Below are positions 11,601 through 35,720 of a DNA stretch of 64,000 nucleotides, one piece after another; within the stretch, counting starts at the first letter, position 1; each line of letters starts with the position of its first letter. A program made the translations under genes and the position numbers. This DNA is from Cynocephalus volans. Its lineage: Eukaryota; Chordata; Mammalia; Dermoptera; Cynocephalidae. Location of the stretch: NCBI RefSeq assembly GCF_027409185.1, contig NC_084465.1, positions 25,895,864 through 25,959,863 on the forward strand. Direction: 5' to 3'. A model generated the notes under the pieces. It was not told where the DNA came from, made no database searches, and saw nothing but the letters and a program-made list of their open reading frames with translations.

Positions 11601-14600
11601 TCCTTCCAGTCCTTTCCTCCTTGTTCCTTATTTTGCCCTAAAGAGCATGCTGCCTTATCTTCTGTGTCCCTCCTTTCAGCTACCACCCATGTGTCATTCT
11701 TACTGATTTAATTATTTCTTCTGGATACCCCCCTCATGTTGGGCACTCACTGTTCAACCCACTGCCATCTCCCCTTGTGTCCTACATTCTTTACTGCATT
11801 CATTTGTACTCTCAGTTCAGCCTAAACTTTCATAGGATTCTTGCCACTGGTCTGCCCTTTATACCCATCCCACTTAGCCTCTTTTGTGGCTCTTACTGTA
11901 TTGACTACACCCATTACCACTAGTATTTTTCCAACAAAACTTCCTGGACAGCAAAACTTCACACCCCAATTCTTACTTTGCCATGTTCTTACTTCATTCT
12001 CCTTGGTAATATAGTGTACAACTCTGACCAATTTCCAACTCGCATTTCCTAATGTTCTCATTCAGCCCTTTTTAATCCCCTTCCATATTTGTTTTTCTGT
12101 ACTGCATGATCTGCACTTAATTCACATATCCTCTCTCCTTATTTAACATCCAACCTCCACTTTTTGCTCTCTCCTTTGCTATTTTTTTCATACAAGTCTC
12201 CTCAGTTGCTTCTTTCACTTTTGGCCAATCCTAAATGTTTTCTTAATTTCTGACTACATCTTTAATGACCCTCTTATACAGCATTCTTTCCAACTTCCCT
12301 TTGGAGATTTCCCTTGTGTATCTTAACCTTTCATTGTAACAGATGCATATTATTTTTGAGGTAATACCTTGTTGTCTGGTGGCAGTTTGAACTTCTCTAT
12401 TTTACTCCTTTTTCTTTATTTTGTCCTACAAAAACTCTGCCTTATATTCAGCATCCCTCCTTCATTCAGACACATTTAAGATGTTATTCCCATAGACTCA
12501 GTACTCTCTTCCAGATAAACAGACCCCTACTAATTAGCACTCACTGTTCCAGTGCTGCACACTGGATTTTAGGTCCGTCTCACATCACCTCGCTCTCCCC
12601 TCACTTTTCCACAAAGCTTCCTGAACAGTTGTGCCTCATAACCTCAATTCTTCTTTAGCTATATTCTCTACTTCTTCTCTCTTGAATAGTTGTGACCTGG
12701 ATTAACATAAAATCACTCTACCAGAGTTCCTGCTCTCCCATGTCCCAGGAATCCTTATCCCGTCCCTCTTTAATGCCCTTAACCATTGGCCATTTTGCCT
12801 TACTACACACTCCCCCTAGCTTCGTTCACAATGGCCCCTTTCCCTGTTTGGCCTCCATCGCCACCATTCTCTCCTCTCCTATCCTTTCATACAAGAGTCC
12901 TCAGTTGCTTCTCTAATCTTCAGCTAATCCTAATATGACAGTTGTGAGCAAAGGCTCTTTATCAGAATTACTCTAAATCTTCCTTCATCTAACTCGATGG
13001 TTCTTAAGCTCTAGCTTGTGAAAAAACACAAACTACTAGGCCCCACTCCGAGTTTCTGACTCAGTAGGCCTCGGGGGAGGGAGAAGAATTTATATTTCTA
13101 ACAAATTCCTAGGTAATGCTAGTATAACACATTTTAAGAAGCGTTGCTCTTAACTTTCCCCTCAACCAAGCCCTTTAATTAAAAATTTCCCACCAAGCAT
13201 CAAGAGCAAGTCTGCTTCTGACTCTCATTCCCATTCAGGCCTTTGCTTCTCTCCCACATTGCAGTCTGGCCTTATACCCAATGTATTTGACCAATTAGGC
13301 CCATTCTGGAATGACAGTATTCTCCATTTGGGGAATCTTTATGGTGCTGTGGTCTTACTTATTACCATGCCACCTACTCAGAATCATTCTCTAATTTATA
13401 CAATACTCTTCTTACCTGTAACCCCTATTCTTCCAAGTGTTTGGGCCCAAATATGGGGCCTTCCCCTCCCGTCAATGCCTGCCATTCTTCAAATTACCTT
13501 GAATAGCACTCCCTGCAGTCTTCTGAACAGCTCTCCCTAGCTAGGTTCTGTCTCTAGTATCTGTCTCTCATTTGCAGGAAATCATCACATGACAGAATAA
13601 CTTCTAAGAGTAACTTTAATGCAGCACTTACATGATATTCATTTCTTATCTCCCTTTGGTAATTTGCCCTCCCATACCTTAATAATATATGTACAATTTC
13701 ATCTACCATCTGTACATGGAAATAACAAATGAAGTTTTACTCTTGTGTTGGGTTTCCACCACGATCTCCAGCCACTCGTCTCGCAATATTAGTCGTCCAT
13801 CCTACAGACACACTACTCAAAGGTCTGTACTGGTGTCTTTAAGGTTGCTGCTCTGGCTTTATATCAGGATTCATCTTAATCCATCTCTTTCTGATCTTTC
13901 TAATTAAAACTTCCCACCAAAGTTTCCCATTACTTTTCAGGCCCTTGTTCTTCTCCCATTGTATATATACTTATTTTCAAAGTCTGGCATTAAGATCCAA
14001 TATTTGACCAAATAGGACCCACATTTTAAGATTTTACAGGATTTCTCATTCTGGAAAGCAGTATTCCTCATCTTCTCTGCCTATACCAGTCCACCTACTC
14101 GTAACTACTCTTCATATAGTGTTCCCTCTACATAGTTTCCAGTCTCTCTCCCTCTTTCTTATTTAATCATGATCTTTGGTATAATTATGATGCCACATCC
14201 CTCCTGTCAATACCTGCCAATCTTCAAATGACCCCATTTCTGCAGGCTCTTCCATTCTTTTCCCTGATTGATCTTAGATAAACACCTATTACCTACATAG
14301 TCATTTTTTTTTTAGTTACCATCTTTATATCATTCTCATGGATTCAGCAGTCTTTTCTCATATCTTCCTTGTATCCTCCACACTGTTCTGAATACATTTG
14401 CACTCTCAGTTCAGTCCAGAGCTTCATAGAGTTCCTGCCACTGGCCTTGCCTTCGATCTGTCCCATTTTGACTTCTTGGCCTTTCACTCTATTGGTCACA
14501 CTTGTTGCTTCAAATATGATTCAAGCAAGTTTTCCCAGATGGCACTCCCTCATAACGCCAATTCTTATTTAGGCACTTTCTCTTCACATTCTGTCTCCTT

Positions 14601-16900
14601 CTTTGGTTGTAATCTAGCTTAACTCACATCTCTACGGCACATGCAACTCTGCCATTTTCCAGCATTGCTCATTCTGGTCCCCTTTAATGCCCTTCCCTAC
14701 CCACACTTTATATTCTGTACCCCAGCCGAAATCCCATATCTTCTCACCTTTTTTAGCTTCCAGCTTCTCCTCTTCTCCTCCTGTGTGACACTTTCGTACA
14801 AGTCTCCCCAAGAAATGTCTGTCACTTTTAGCCAATCCTCACATAGCAGCATAACTTCTAAGAGCAACTTTAATGGCACACTATGCAATAATCAACAATA
14901 TCTTAACTATCTGTCATCTGTTCTCTTACCATCTCTCTGCAGAAAAAAAGTGAATTCTTCTCTTGAGATGTACTTTCCTCCTCATAATCTTCACCCATTC
15001 CCCATTTAATAACAATAATCCATTCATTGGACTACCTACCTACCTGTTCACACCTCCTAATAAGTCAAACCTAATATCTCTAAAGTTGCCAGCAACAGCT
15101 TTTTATCAATGTTATATCAATCAGCCTCCTTATAAACTTTCCTATCAACCAAGTCCTTAAACAGTTTCCCTCCAAAGCTTCAGGAGCTACTCTACTATGG
15201 TCTCCTATTCAAGTCCTTGCTTCTCACCCTTTCTATATATTGCCCGTACAACACAGCCTGTATACCCAAAGTGTGACCACTTAGACCTAGCTTGAGCTGA
15301 CAGGATTCTCCATTCTGGGTTTTTATCCTGTACCTGTTCTGCCTGTGGGCCCTCCACCCTACAATATTCCCTTTCCTTTGCTTCCAATCTGTCTTTTCTT
15401 TCTTATTCCCTCATAATTTTTGACTCAGGAATGCTGTCTTATCCTTCCCTTTGATGCCTGTCATTCCTTAGTGATTGACTCCTTTTCATTTGAGGGTATC
15501 TTTAAGGTTGCTTTTCCATACTATTCCTCCTTTCCCCTATATTGTCCTAGAGAAAAACCTTCCTTTCAGCATTGCTGCTGCCATTTGTGTAGCATTCCCA
15601 CGGACTAAACATTTCTTTCTGGGTAGTTATATACTCCTCAGTTTTGACACTCACTGCTCATCTTCCTGCTGTCCTACACCGCATCCATTCCTTCTCAATT
15701 CAGCCCAGACTTAGGTGGGTTGGTGCAGTTAGCCTGGGTTTCAGATCCATCCCTTTTACCCTCATTCTAATCTTTTGCTCCATTGACACACCCTTTGCTT
15801 TAATTATTCCAACAGAGCTTTCTTGGATCTCCTTCTAACCCCATTTCTTATTTAGTCATGGTCTCCTCTCCCTACCAAATTGAGACCCGGAAACTCCCCA
15901 CCAAATTCCCAACTCTGCCATTTTGCCACACTGCATGTTCTGCACCCCAGCCCAGTTCACACGTCCCTTTCCTTACTTAGCTTCCAGCACCCATCTTTTT
16001 TCTAATTCACTGTGTTCTTTTCAAATAAATCTTCTCAGTAGTTGACTCATTTTCAGTCAGTTCTCACAAGACAAACCTCATTCTGAGGAAAATCTAATGT
16101 CAACCTTCAAGGCATTCTTTCCTTATTCCCTTCAGTCACTTGCCTCGCTCTGTTCATGAAGCGCTCAGCTTTGTATCATGGCAGTGGATTTAGTATTGTT
16201 CTCTTGCTATGGAAGGCCCCCTCTCACTTCCTCTCCTCATTACCCAGTGTTAGTAATCCTCTCTAGCAGCAGTGACAGATAACTGTCAGTGGTTTTTATT
16301 GGAGTTCACCTTAGATTCCCTGTAGTATCTCTGTTTCAGCCAAGCCATTTAATTAAATGTTTGCCACAAAGATTTCAGGAACATTATCTCTACGAAATAC
16401 CATTCCTCTTTACTTCCTTAATCCATTTCTCTGTATTATGTATTTATACAGAAGTGTCTTCTGTCTTTACTTCTACATAAAATTCAACCAGTTTGTCCCA
16501 GTCTGTGATCCACCACTGTTCCTGCTTGCGTCTCCCTTTATTCCTCTTCATTTGTCTACAGTCTCCCTGCTTAATCTGAACCAAACTGGGGTTCATATAG
16601 TCTATTACCTAATGTCTGTTCTGACTCTTCATTCTTGTTCCTACCATAATCCCATAACTTTCATTTTTTTTAACCTTAGCTGACCTGTTCTGGATTTGTG
16701 TTCACTTCTACTTCTTTCTTTCTTCTCTCCCCTCACCGCTGAAGAAAAATCCTACCTTAATTTAACCACAGTCATTCTTTCATCAACTCCCTTATAAGCA
16801 TTGAAATAAGTTCTGCAGTCCTGATAGGTACACTCTTCCCAAGAAGGGTTAACCCACTACCAGCATCTGTTTTCAACATATTCTATTGAATCTATCTGTT
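8600..16900. repeat. Degenerate long tandem array (roughly 0.9–1.9 kb units)
   Basis: The same ordered set of phrases recurs several times. One is a CTTTTTATCAGGATTCATCT-like phrase near 9059, 10309, 11160, 12957, 13857, 15100 and 16288. A TTAATTAAA-like phrase lies at 10362, 11219, 13175, 13902 and 16349, usually followed by CACCAAAGCTTCAAGAGCTA-like text. ATGACCTTTGGCATAAGTATG-like text lies near 9349, 11510, 14170 and 15413. TTCAGCCAATCCTCACATGA-like text lies near 8775, 10013, 12227, 12925, 14830 and 16055. Order is conserved but spacing varies (about 700–2200), so the array is old and has indels. The + strand is strongly pyrimidine-biased. No unit keeps an open frame or an obvious RNA fold. 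Confidence 0.7.
12995..13150. mobile_element. Probable MER5-like hAT MITE inserted in the array
   Basis: This stretch interrupts an array unit between CTAACTCG and CTTAACTTTCCCC and is not pyrimidine-rich. It contains AGGCCCCACTCCGAGTTTCT, typical of MER5-type non-autonomous hAT elements, and ends in AGCGTTGCTCTTAA. The family call is from memory. Confidence 0.45.
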
Positions 16901-18493
16901 CTCTGAATTCAGACCCAGTTTTCATAGGATTCCCACCAGTGGCTTGTATTAGAGACTATATTATCCAGCTTATGTCTTAACATTTCAATTTCTTGACTGC
17001 CTTGGCTCACTAGAGCCTATTGGAAAATAACTTGAAATACAAGGATTTCACAATTTGTTCCTAAACAAATTGTCTTCTCAACACCTATGCCTTAGCACCT
17101 ACCTCTTAATGTTTCCACCTACCCCATGGACTCTCTGGCCTCTTTCCTTTTGCTCATGCACCTTCCTCTGTTTGCCAAAGGTCTTTCATATCTTTTAAGA
17201 TCCAATTAAACTGTTATTTCCTTTCACAAGTTTTACAATTTTCCCAGGCTGTTAATCCTGCCCCCTCACACAGCACTCCATTAAAACATATGTAAGAACC
17301 TTCGGCATAGTTGTAATGTCAGATAGATAAATAGATCTCCCCCCCCCCCCCCATTTAACTCTTACAGAATCAGCTCTTGAAGACAGAGGTCACGTCTCAG
17401 TCTTTTTATCTAAGTTTCTGGCACATTAGCTTACATCTTTACATGTAATATCAACATCTGCTAAGATTCACTGCATTTGGATGGATGGATGGATGGATGG
17501 ATGGATGGATGGATGGATGGATGGATGGATGGATGGAGTGAGTGAGTGAGTTTAAAGTCAAGACTGAGCAGATGAACTTCTTACTACCTAACCTATCATA
17601 TATGGTCTTTACAGCTAAGTCTGTTATTTCCTCTCCTTGCTTATCCCCCAAATAACTTTCTGACTTCCCAATTTCTAATATTTTTTGTACCGTAGGCCTT
17701 TTCCCGGCCACGGATTAGACCCTAAATGCTTTTTCTTCATTCACGCCTGTGCTAAATCCCTTCCTTTAAAGTTCATAAAATCCTGTCTTTTTCATGAAGA
17801 CTTCACTTTCCAAAAATGTGCCCTCCACCTCTGTTTCTTATTACTTTCACCAGTCATCTTAAAACATGTAATTGCCCACTTGTTTTTACATTTTAAGACA
17901 CTTACTTTATATTTACTTACTTTACTGGAAACTCATTTTTTACCTACTCACTGTAGGTTGAAATTTGACATAAAGCGAGTTCATACTGGTGATCTGTGGA
18001 CTGATTGTTAGTCCACAATCTAAAGATAGTATTATTGAGAGTCTGGTGTGCTTGGTCAATATTAATTTGATGATCTGTATGCTTTTTACCGTATTTTTTG
18101 CTTTGTCTGGTCCTAGAGGAATGGTTCTTTTTCAGCATATTTATTTTCAACATATAGGCCCTTTTATCAGGCATGGCAGAAAAAAAGCCCCCAAAAGTAT
18201 TTCCCCTGCTGCTGTCTTCATACCAATACAAAAACAGGGTTTGCCCATGTCATCTTTTCTGCAGTCCTAACCCAGAGGCAGAATAGACTTCAAAGTCATA
18301 CCTTGTGAGACTACCTTTTTAACCTACTTGCAGGCTGCTTTTGAGAATCACTACCCTATAAAATAGTGCATGCATATATTTAACTTGAACATGTGGAACA
18401 CAGTGTGGAGTATAAATGGTGCTTCCTAGGTAATGATGGAAGCTTCATGCTTGCACTTCCCACTGACATGGGCTTGCTTGCTTTCTCTTCCAG
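16901..18493. other. Distal part of the COPG2 intron, no gene seen
   Basis: This is intronic sequence running up to the exon at 18494. It contains a C-run at about 17340–17352 and a GGAT microsatellite at 17478–17537. The pyrimidine tract CTTTCTCTTCCAG just before 18494 is the splice acceptor. I see nothing else of note. Confidence 0.6.
17478..17550. repeat. (GGAT)n microsatellite with GAGT tail
   Basis: About 15 uninterrupted GGAT units are followed by GAGT repeats. The open frame of Ile-His-Pro-Ser repeats on the − strand is an artefact of this array. Confidence 0.95.
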
Positions 18494-18591
18494 TTGCAGG
18501 CACCTTTAGCTGCACCATGAAGTTTACAGTCCGGGACTGTGACCCTAACACTGGAGTTCCAGATGAGGATGGGTATGATGATGAGTATGTG
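18494..18591 (+). CDS. COPG2: COPG2 exon encoding the start of the gamma-COP appendage (fourth from last)
   Basis: COPG2 is gamma-2 COP, a subunit of the COPI coat that acts at Golgi membranes in retrograde transport. This exon encodes residues including [17 protein letters not shown] and ends in EYV, at the start of the C-terminal appendage domain. The acceptor is CTTTCTCTTCCAG. A second AG six bases on (TTGCAG) would also keep frame, so the start could be 18500. The donor is GTG|GTGAGT, phase 0, which joins to LEDLE in the next exon. Upstream exons lie outside the window. Confidence 0.93.
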
Positions 18592-19342
18592 GTGAGTCTT
18601 CCCTGCAGAGACTTCTGTAACACCTTTGCAACACTAAGTGCCTTGAGAGAACAATTTTCTAGGAACATCTGACATAAACTTATGGGATTTGCATTCTTTT
18701 CAAACAGATTACAGCTGAGGAGTACCTGGACTATTCCTCTTCTGTAATAGGATTACATCATGCCAAAGACAATTGAGATTTACTACTTCATACTTAATTA
18801 TAATAAACTTGCCCTTTTTTCCTTATAGTAGGGATAATTAAGAGATGAAAGTACATGATTTTCATTGAGATCAGTTTTATTTAAAGTAGTTTTTTTTTGG
18901 TTGTGTTTTGGGTTTTTTTGCTTCAGCAAATTTTACTTTGCTTATAATATAGCCAGAGCATGGACTAAAAAGCCTTCACAGAATGAAGGGAACCTTTTAA
19001 AAATATCAACATGTTAATAATGATGGTACTGTATGGCCTGAACTCAGTGGTGAACTCATGTGGCAACATGACTGTTTTGTACCTCAGGGCTACAGATGTT
19101 GATCTGAATTTGGCTCTTGCCCAGTTGTCCTATTTTCTTGCTTTCATTTGCTAAGTAAGGCCTACAGCATTAGATTTATCTAGACTACAGAACTTAAACT
19201 ATTTGGGTAGTAGAGTTTTTTTCCTAGGCTCATGCATGGATGTAACACCATATTAATGATAAAACCATATTAATTTGTCTTTTCGATCTTTGTTCTATAT
19301 AAAAAGGACTTTTATTACTGACCTCTGCTTGTTATCTACTAG
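18592..19342 (+). other. COPG2 intron between the first two exons seen
   Basis: Ordinary AT-rich intron bounded by GTGAGT and a CTACTAG acceptor. No gene or recognised element. Confidence 0.8.
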
Positions 19343-19481
19343 CTGGAAGACCTTGAAGTGACTGTGTCTGACCACATTCAGAAGGTACTGAAGCCTAACT
19401 TTGCTGCTGCCTGGGAAGAGGTGGGAGATGCCTTTGAGAAAGAGGAGACCTTTGCCCTCAGTTCTACCAAAACCCTTGAAG
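19343..19481 (+). CDS. COPG2: COPG2 exon, appendage domain (third from last)
   Basis: Encodes [20 protein letters not shown], then [20 protein letters not shown] and TKTLE. This matches the gamma-COP appendage and resembles the gamma-2 rather than the gamma-1 paralogue as I remember them. The acceptor is ATCTACTAG and the donor is GAAG|GTGAGA (phase 1). The reading frame is intact. Confidence 0.95.
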
Positions 19482-19763
19482 GTGAGAACAATTTTGCTAT
19501 CAGTTTATTTCCTGATAGCAATATAAAAACCTAATGTTTGTTATTCCAGAAGAACTGTTTTCTTTAAATACTCATAAATCATTTACTTAAGAGGCCAGGA
19601 CCCTGTCTTCATCATCTAATTGAGTCAACCATTTTCTAGTCCAGTGGCCTCCGTCCACACACTACCACCAACCCCTTCCAGCCCCAGCTCCCAGCACAAA
19701 CTGGTGCAGAGGCAGACCCCTACACTTAACTTTTCTAATACTGTCGCATAAATCTCAACACAG

Positions 19764-19862
19764 AAGCTGTCAACAACATCATCACATTTCTGGGCATGCA
19801 GCCATGTGAGAGGTCAGATAAAGTACCTGAGAACAAGAATTCCCATTCGCTCTATCTGGCAG
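19764..19862 (+). CDS. COPG2: COPG2 exon, appendage domain (second from last)
   Basis: Begins after AACACAG and encodes [20 protein letters not shown], then [14 protein letters not shown]. The donor is GCAG|GTAAGA. The [16 protein letters not shown] string is a hallmark of gamma-COP C-termini. Both flanking introns are shorter than 500 bp. Confidence 0.95.
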
Positions 19863-20324
19863 GTAAGAAACTTCCATCAGATTCCTCTTATATTTTGTTG
19901 CAAAACTAAATAGGAAGGGATGTGGATGGGCATCTTATGCCCTGCTGTTGTCCCATCATCCCATTATATGAGTAATAATTTGAAACCCAGTCAAAATGAA
20001 TAATTTGTTATGCATGCTATTCTTAGATTTTTCTTTTAAGAAATACAGTTGGCCTAAAACACTTATTAAATCTCTCCCACAGATACCAGTGCCACACCAC
20101 TCCTCTTTTGGGTACTCCAAATCAATTATTGAATACCGTCTATGTACCTGGTCTCATGGGAATAAAAAAAAAAACATTCAAAACTTATATGTAGGACTCA
20201 ATTCCCACAAATCTCTAGAAAAGCTAAACTAAAATAATAGAAAGGAGATGCAGGCAGAACATTATAAATTTCATTATTCAGAGCTTGAGTTCTTAATATG
20301 GTTTTCCTCACTCTTTCCTCTCAG

Positions 20325-20455
20325 GTGTATACAGAGGTGGCTATGATTTATTGGTGAGGTCCAGACTGGCCTTAGCAGATGGAGTGACCATGCAGGTGAC
20401 CGTCAGAAGCAAAGAAAGAATACCAGTAGATGTTATCTTGGCTTCTGTTGGATAA
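20325..20455 (+). CDS. COPG2: COPG2 terminal coding exon with stop
   Basis: The acceptor is CCTCTCAG. The exon encodes [20 protein letters not shown], then [20 protein letters not shown] and SVG, followed by TAA at 20453–20455. ILASVG is the conserved C-terminus of gamma-COP. In the family, the platform subdomain of the appendage binds partners such as ArfGAPs. The ending is intact and not truncated. Confidence 0.95.
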
Positions 20456-20851
20456 GTTCTTACTGGGCAAGAAGTTGATGCACACTTCATTGTCAGTGGG
20501 CTTTTAGGCTAGTAGCATGAATCTCCCAGAATCACACTTTTAAAGATTAATGACTTTGGAGAAGCAGATTAAACATTGGGCCCTGAGCCAGCAGATCAAG
20601 CAAATGTCTGTCATTGTGCATGGGTTGGTTTTGTTTTTGTTTTCTTTTTGTTACACTTGGTCAGCTTTGGTATGATAGTTCAGCTTTGGGTGATATTAAA
20701 AGTCAAATACTATCCTATATTCTAGCTGCTTAACTTCATTATATTCTTTAATTTAATGTGTGTCTGAAAGCTCCTGGCAATGTTGGAAGTTTTTATCCCA
20801 GAGGGATGGTGGGGGAGGGGAAGGCAGAGTCCACTTTTGTCACAATTCATT

Positions 20852-20857
20852 TTTATT
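20852..20857 (-). terminator. MEST: MEST poly(A) signal
   Basis: AATAAA on the − strand. It faces the COPG2 AATAAA only 8 bp away on the other strand. Confidence 0.6.
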
Positions 20858-20864
20858 AGTAGAA

Positions 20865-20870
20865 AATAAA
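20865..20870 (+). terminator. COPG2: COPG2 poly(A) signal
   Basis: AATAAA on the + strand, about 410 bp after the COPG2 stop codon. A second copy is at 20911–20916. Confidence 0.6.
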
Positions 20871-22089
20871 CACTTATTCCAGTTTCAAAGTTGTTATACT
20901 TGAAGTTGCTAATAAAAAAAAATGAATTTAAAATAATCACTTAATAATCCTGCTTTTGACTAAGATGATGAAAACTCTGTGGCTTAAAAAAAAAGTGTTC
21001 AGCACCATTTGTTCATAGGTCTTTCAGAATTTGTTAAGTTTCTGGAACTTTCCTGTCCATAACGTACAGGAATTGCTGAGCTACATGAGAAAGCCTCTCT
21101 CGGACAGACAATGGGAAATTAAGCAATCATCATAAAAGGAATCAGTATACATTTACATGGTAACTTGGGCTATTCAATGATCCCCTCCCCTCCACTTTTG
21201 CTCAGGAGGGACATGCTTCTAAGCACTGAGGTATAAGGAGTCAGACTGTTATTTACTGTTAGAATTGGCCTTTCCAGCTAATAATAGTAAATCTCTTGCA
21301 CAGATGCTACTGGTCCTTAATGTCCTGTGATTTTAGGAAATTCTGTAAATAGTTTGGATTTAGTTCAATTTATTCAGAAATTAAACATGTTTAATAAGGT
21401 TCACTACTCTGGCAGAGTAAGGGTCTGCTAGTTAAGTATCCTTATAAAATATACCTAACAAACATGTAGGTAAATCAAAGTCTTAAAGCATACTGAGAAT
21501 ACTGCATTATTTGAGCCAATGTCTACTTTAACAAAATGTCTATAATTAAAAGCAGCTAATGAAACTAAATCCAAAGTTATGACAAAGGAGACTCACTCTC
21601 ACTTGAAGTTGTGTTGCTTAGAGAACTTTAAAAAAACATGCCTTTAAAGCCACTCAAGGAAAGTTAAGGAGGCCCCCTCTCCTCATTCTTTACTGTAGGA
21701 TTCCAGTTGGGATTGGGCCAGATATTAATTAGTATTTCCGAATATTTCAGCAAAGTCCATAGAAGCATTCAAAAGTCTTTTATGCAAAAGAATGTCTGTC
21801 TCTCTGCATCAGAGAGTAGTAGTGCTCATCAGAATTTCTGAATAACACAAGTCCATACACTTGATCAGATGTCAATGGAATGGGAGATGGACTATTATGT
21901 CAACCCTTAGTCAGAGCTTCTGCTTGCTATTTCCTATATACTGTTCACCAATGTGAGTCAAGTGTACTTTTGTGAGAGAATGGTATTTGATGGCCAGGAC
22001 CTCTTTTGGGCATTTCTTCCTAAGTGGAATACACAACAGATAAGGGAGTGGAGTAGGGGAGGTAATACAGGGTAGCTACTCTTTCCAGC

Positions 22090-34529
<12,440 letters not shown>

Positions 34530-34536
34530 GGCCGCG

Positions 34537-34545
34537 TTATCCCAT
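34537..34545 (-). promoter_or_regulatory. Two-codon upstream frame (ATG-GGA-TAA) before the MEST start
   Basis: On the − strand ATGGGATAA ends 7 bases before the MEST ATG at 34529. A minimal start-Gly-stop frame so close could affect start selection. Confidence 0.6.
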
Positions 34546-34946
34546 GCCGCCCGCCGCAGCGTTGCGGAGCACCGGGCGCGCCGCAGCGCCCGCAGCCGTG
34601 CAGGGCCGGCCGGCAGCAGGGGCGCAGCCCACAGCCTGCGCAGGGCGGCGGAGCGGCCGGCAGCGAGCAGCCACTCGGGCGAGCGCTGCGGCACTGCGCT
34701 CGCGAGGCGCGGCTGCCGCAGAGGAGGCGCCGGGGACGCCGCAGCTCGCGGAGATGCGCCAGGGTTTGCTGGGTGCCGCGGCAGCGCCGAGCGAGCGGGC
34801 ACCAGCTTTTAGAGCCCACCCGTGCCCCGCCCCTGGCCCGCCCACCGCGCCGCAGCGCCCCTCCCGCCCCCGCCTGCCGCAGAGCCCCTCCCGGCAGCCC
34901 CGCCACCGCAGCTGCCGCAGAGACCCGACGCCTCCTCACAGCAGCT

Positions 34947-34974
34947 CCAATAGGGGGCACCTTCAGGGGGCACC
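34947..34974 (+). promoter_or_regulatory. Two tandem CTCF-like core motifs
   Basis: CCAATAGGGGGCAC at 34947–34960 is followed by CCTTCAGGGGGCAC at about 34960–34973. Both fit the AGGGGGC core of CTCF sites and lie just upstream of MEST exon 1. Binding is inferred only. Confidence 0.4.
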
Positions 34975-35705
34975 CCGCTGCTACCTCGCGGGCCCCCAAC
35001 CCCGATCTTGAGGTTCTGCTGCAGAAACCCTCCCCTGGCGAGTTAACGCCGTGGGTGAAGACCGCAGACCCGAGACCCCAACACTCCCCTTAGACCACCC
35101 ACAGGACCCCCCCACCCCAGAAGGTGACCTCTTGCGGGGTTCAGGGGTACCAGCTGTGGCACCTGCTCCCGTCCCACGTCCGAAGTGTAGGTGCTGAACC
35201 GTGGCAGTGCCCACTTCCGAGCAACGAGCCAGGAGTGCCTGACGTGCCGCTCCCCAAGTCCCTAACAAAGGGTACAGCCAAGTGGCTAGGGAACGACAAG
35301 TTGGACTCGCCACCGAGCTCATGGGCAATTCATGGGACGGCCACTACAGAGCAAAGCGGGTAAAGGTGCGGAGAGTCCAGGTTCTGTGGCGCGGGCCGCC
35401 GCGGCTCCGGGCACGTTTGCTCTGCAGCAGCTCGACGAGGTCGGCGAGCCGGACACCCCACCGCAGCGCCCGCGGCCCGGGGGGCAAGGTTCCCCTTTAT
35501 TTATGTAAGACGGAACCCAGAGGTACAGAAGAGAGAGCAATTGTTTTTCATCCACAATCCTTTAAAAGGCATCGATCACGCCTTTGAAAAGGAGAGCGTA
35601 GAGTATCACAGAATGTCTGTTCAGCTCCTGGCTGTAAACTGAAAAGCCGGTGGACGCGTGCGAGCGCCAGCGAGTGCCCGGGCGGCCGCCGGCTGTGGGC
35701 TCTGG

Positions 35706-35720
35706 CCAGCGGGGGCGCTG
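35706..35720 (+). promoter_or_regulatory. CTCF-like motif
   Basis: CCAGCGGGGGCGCTG is close to the CTCF consensus CCAGCAGGGGGCGCT. It is in the distal half of the CpG block. Confidence 0.45.

Larger units (their letters stand above)
20456..20886 (+). other. COPG2: COPG2 3' untranslated region
   Basis: Runs from the stop codon to an AATAAA at 20865–20870. Cleavage is expected some 15–25 bases further on. A second AATAAA at 20911–20916 could extend it slightly. The end overlaps the end of the opposite-strand MEST 3'UTR. Confidence 0.6.
20835..22089 (-). other. MEST: MEST 3' untranslated region
   Basis: Non-coding part of the last MEST exon. On the − strand an AATAAA (TTTATT at 20852–20857 on +) lies about 1.24 kb after the stop, which fits the length I recall for the human 3'UTR. 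Another − strand AATAAA at about 21369–21374 could give a shorter form. I see no other gene in this interval. Confidence 0.6.

Noticed and set aside
8600..16900. C/D-box snoRNA or miRNA cluster in the tandem array, by analogy with other imprinted loci
   Set aside because: I found no repeated box C (RTGATGA) and box D (CTGA) pair at snoRNA spacing on either strand, and no repeated hairpin with conserved arms.
17451..17711. Protein with Ile-His-Pro-Ser repeats on −
   Set aside because: It is the translation of the GGAT microsatellite.
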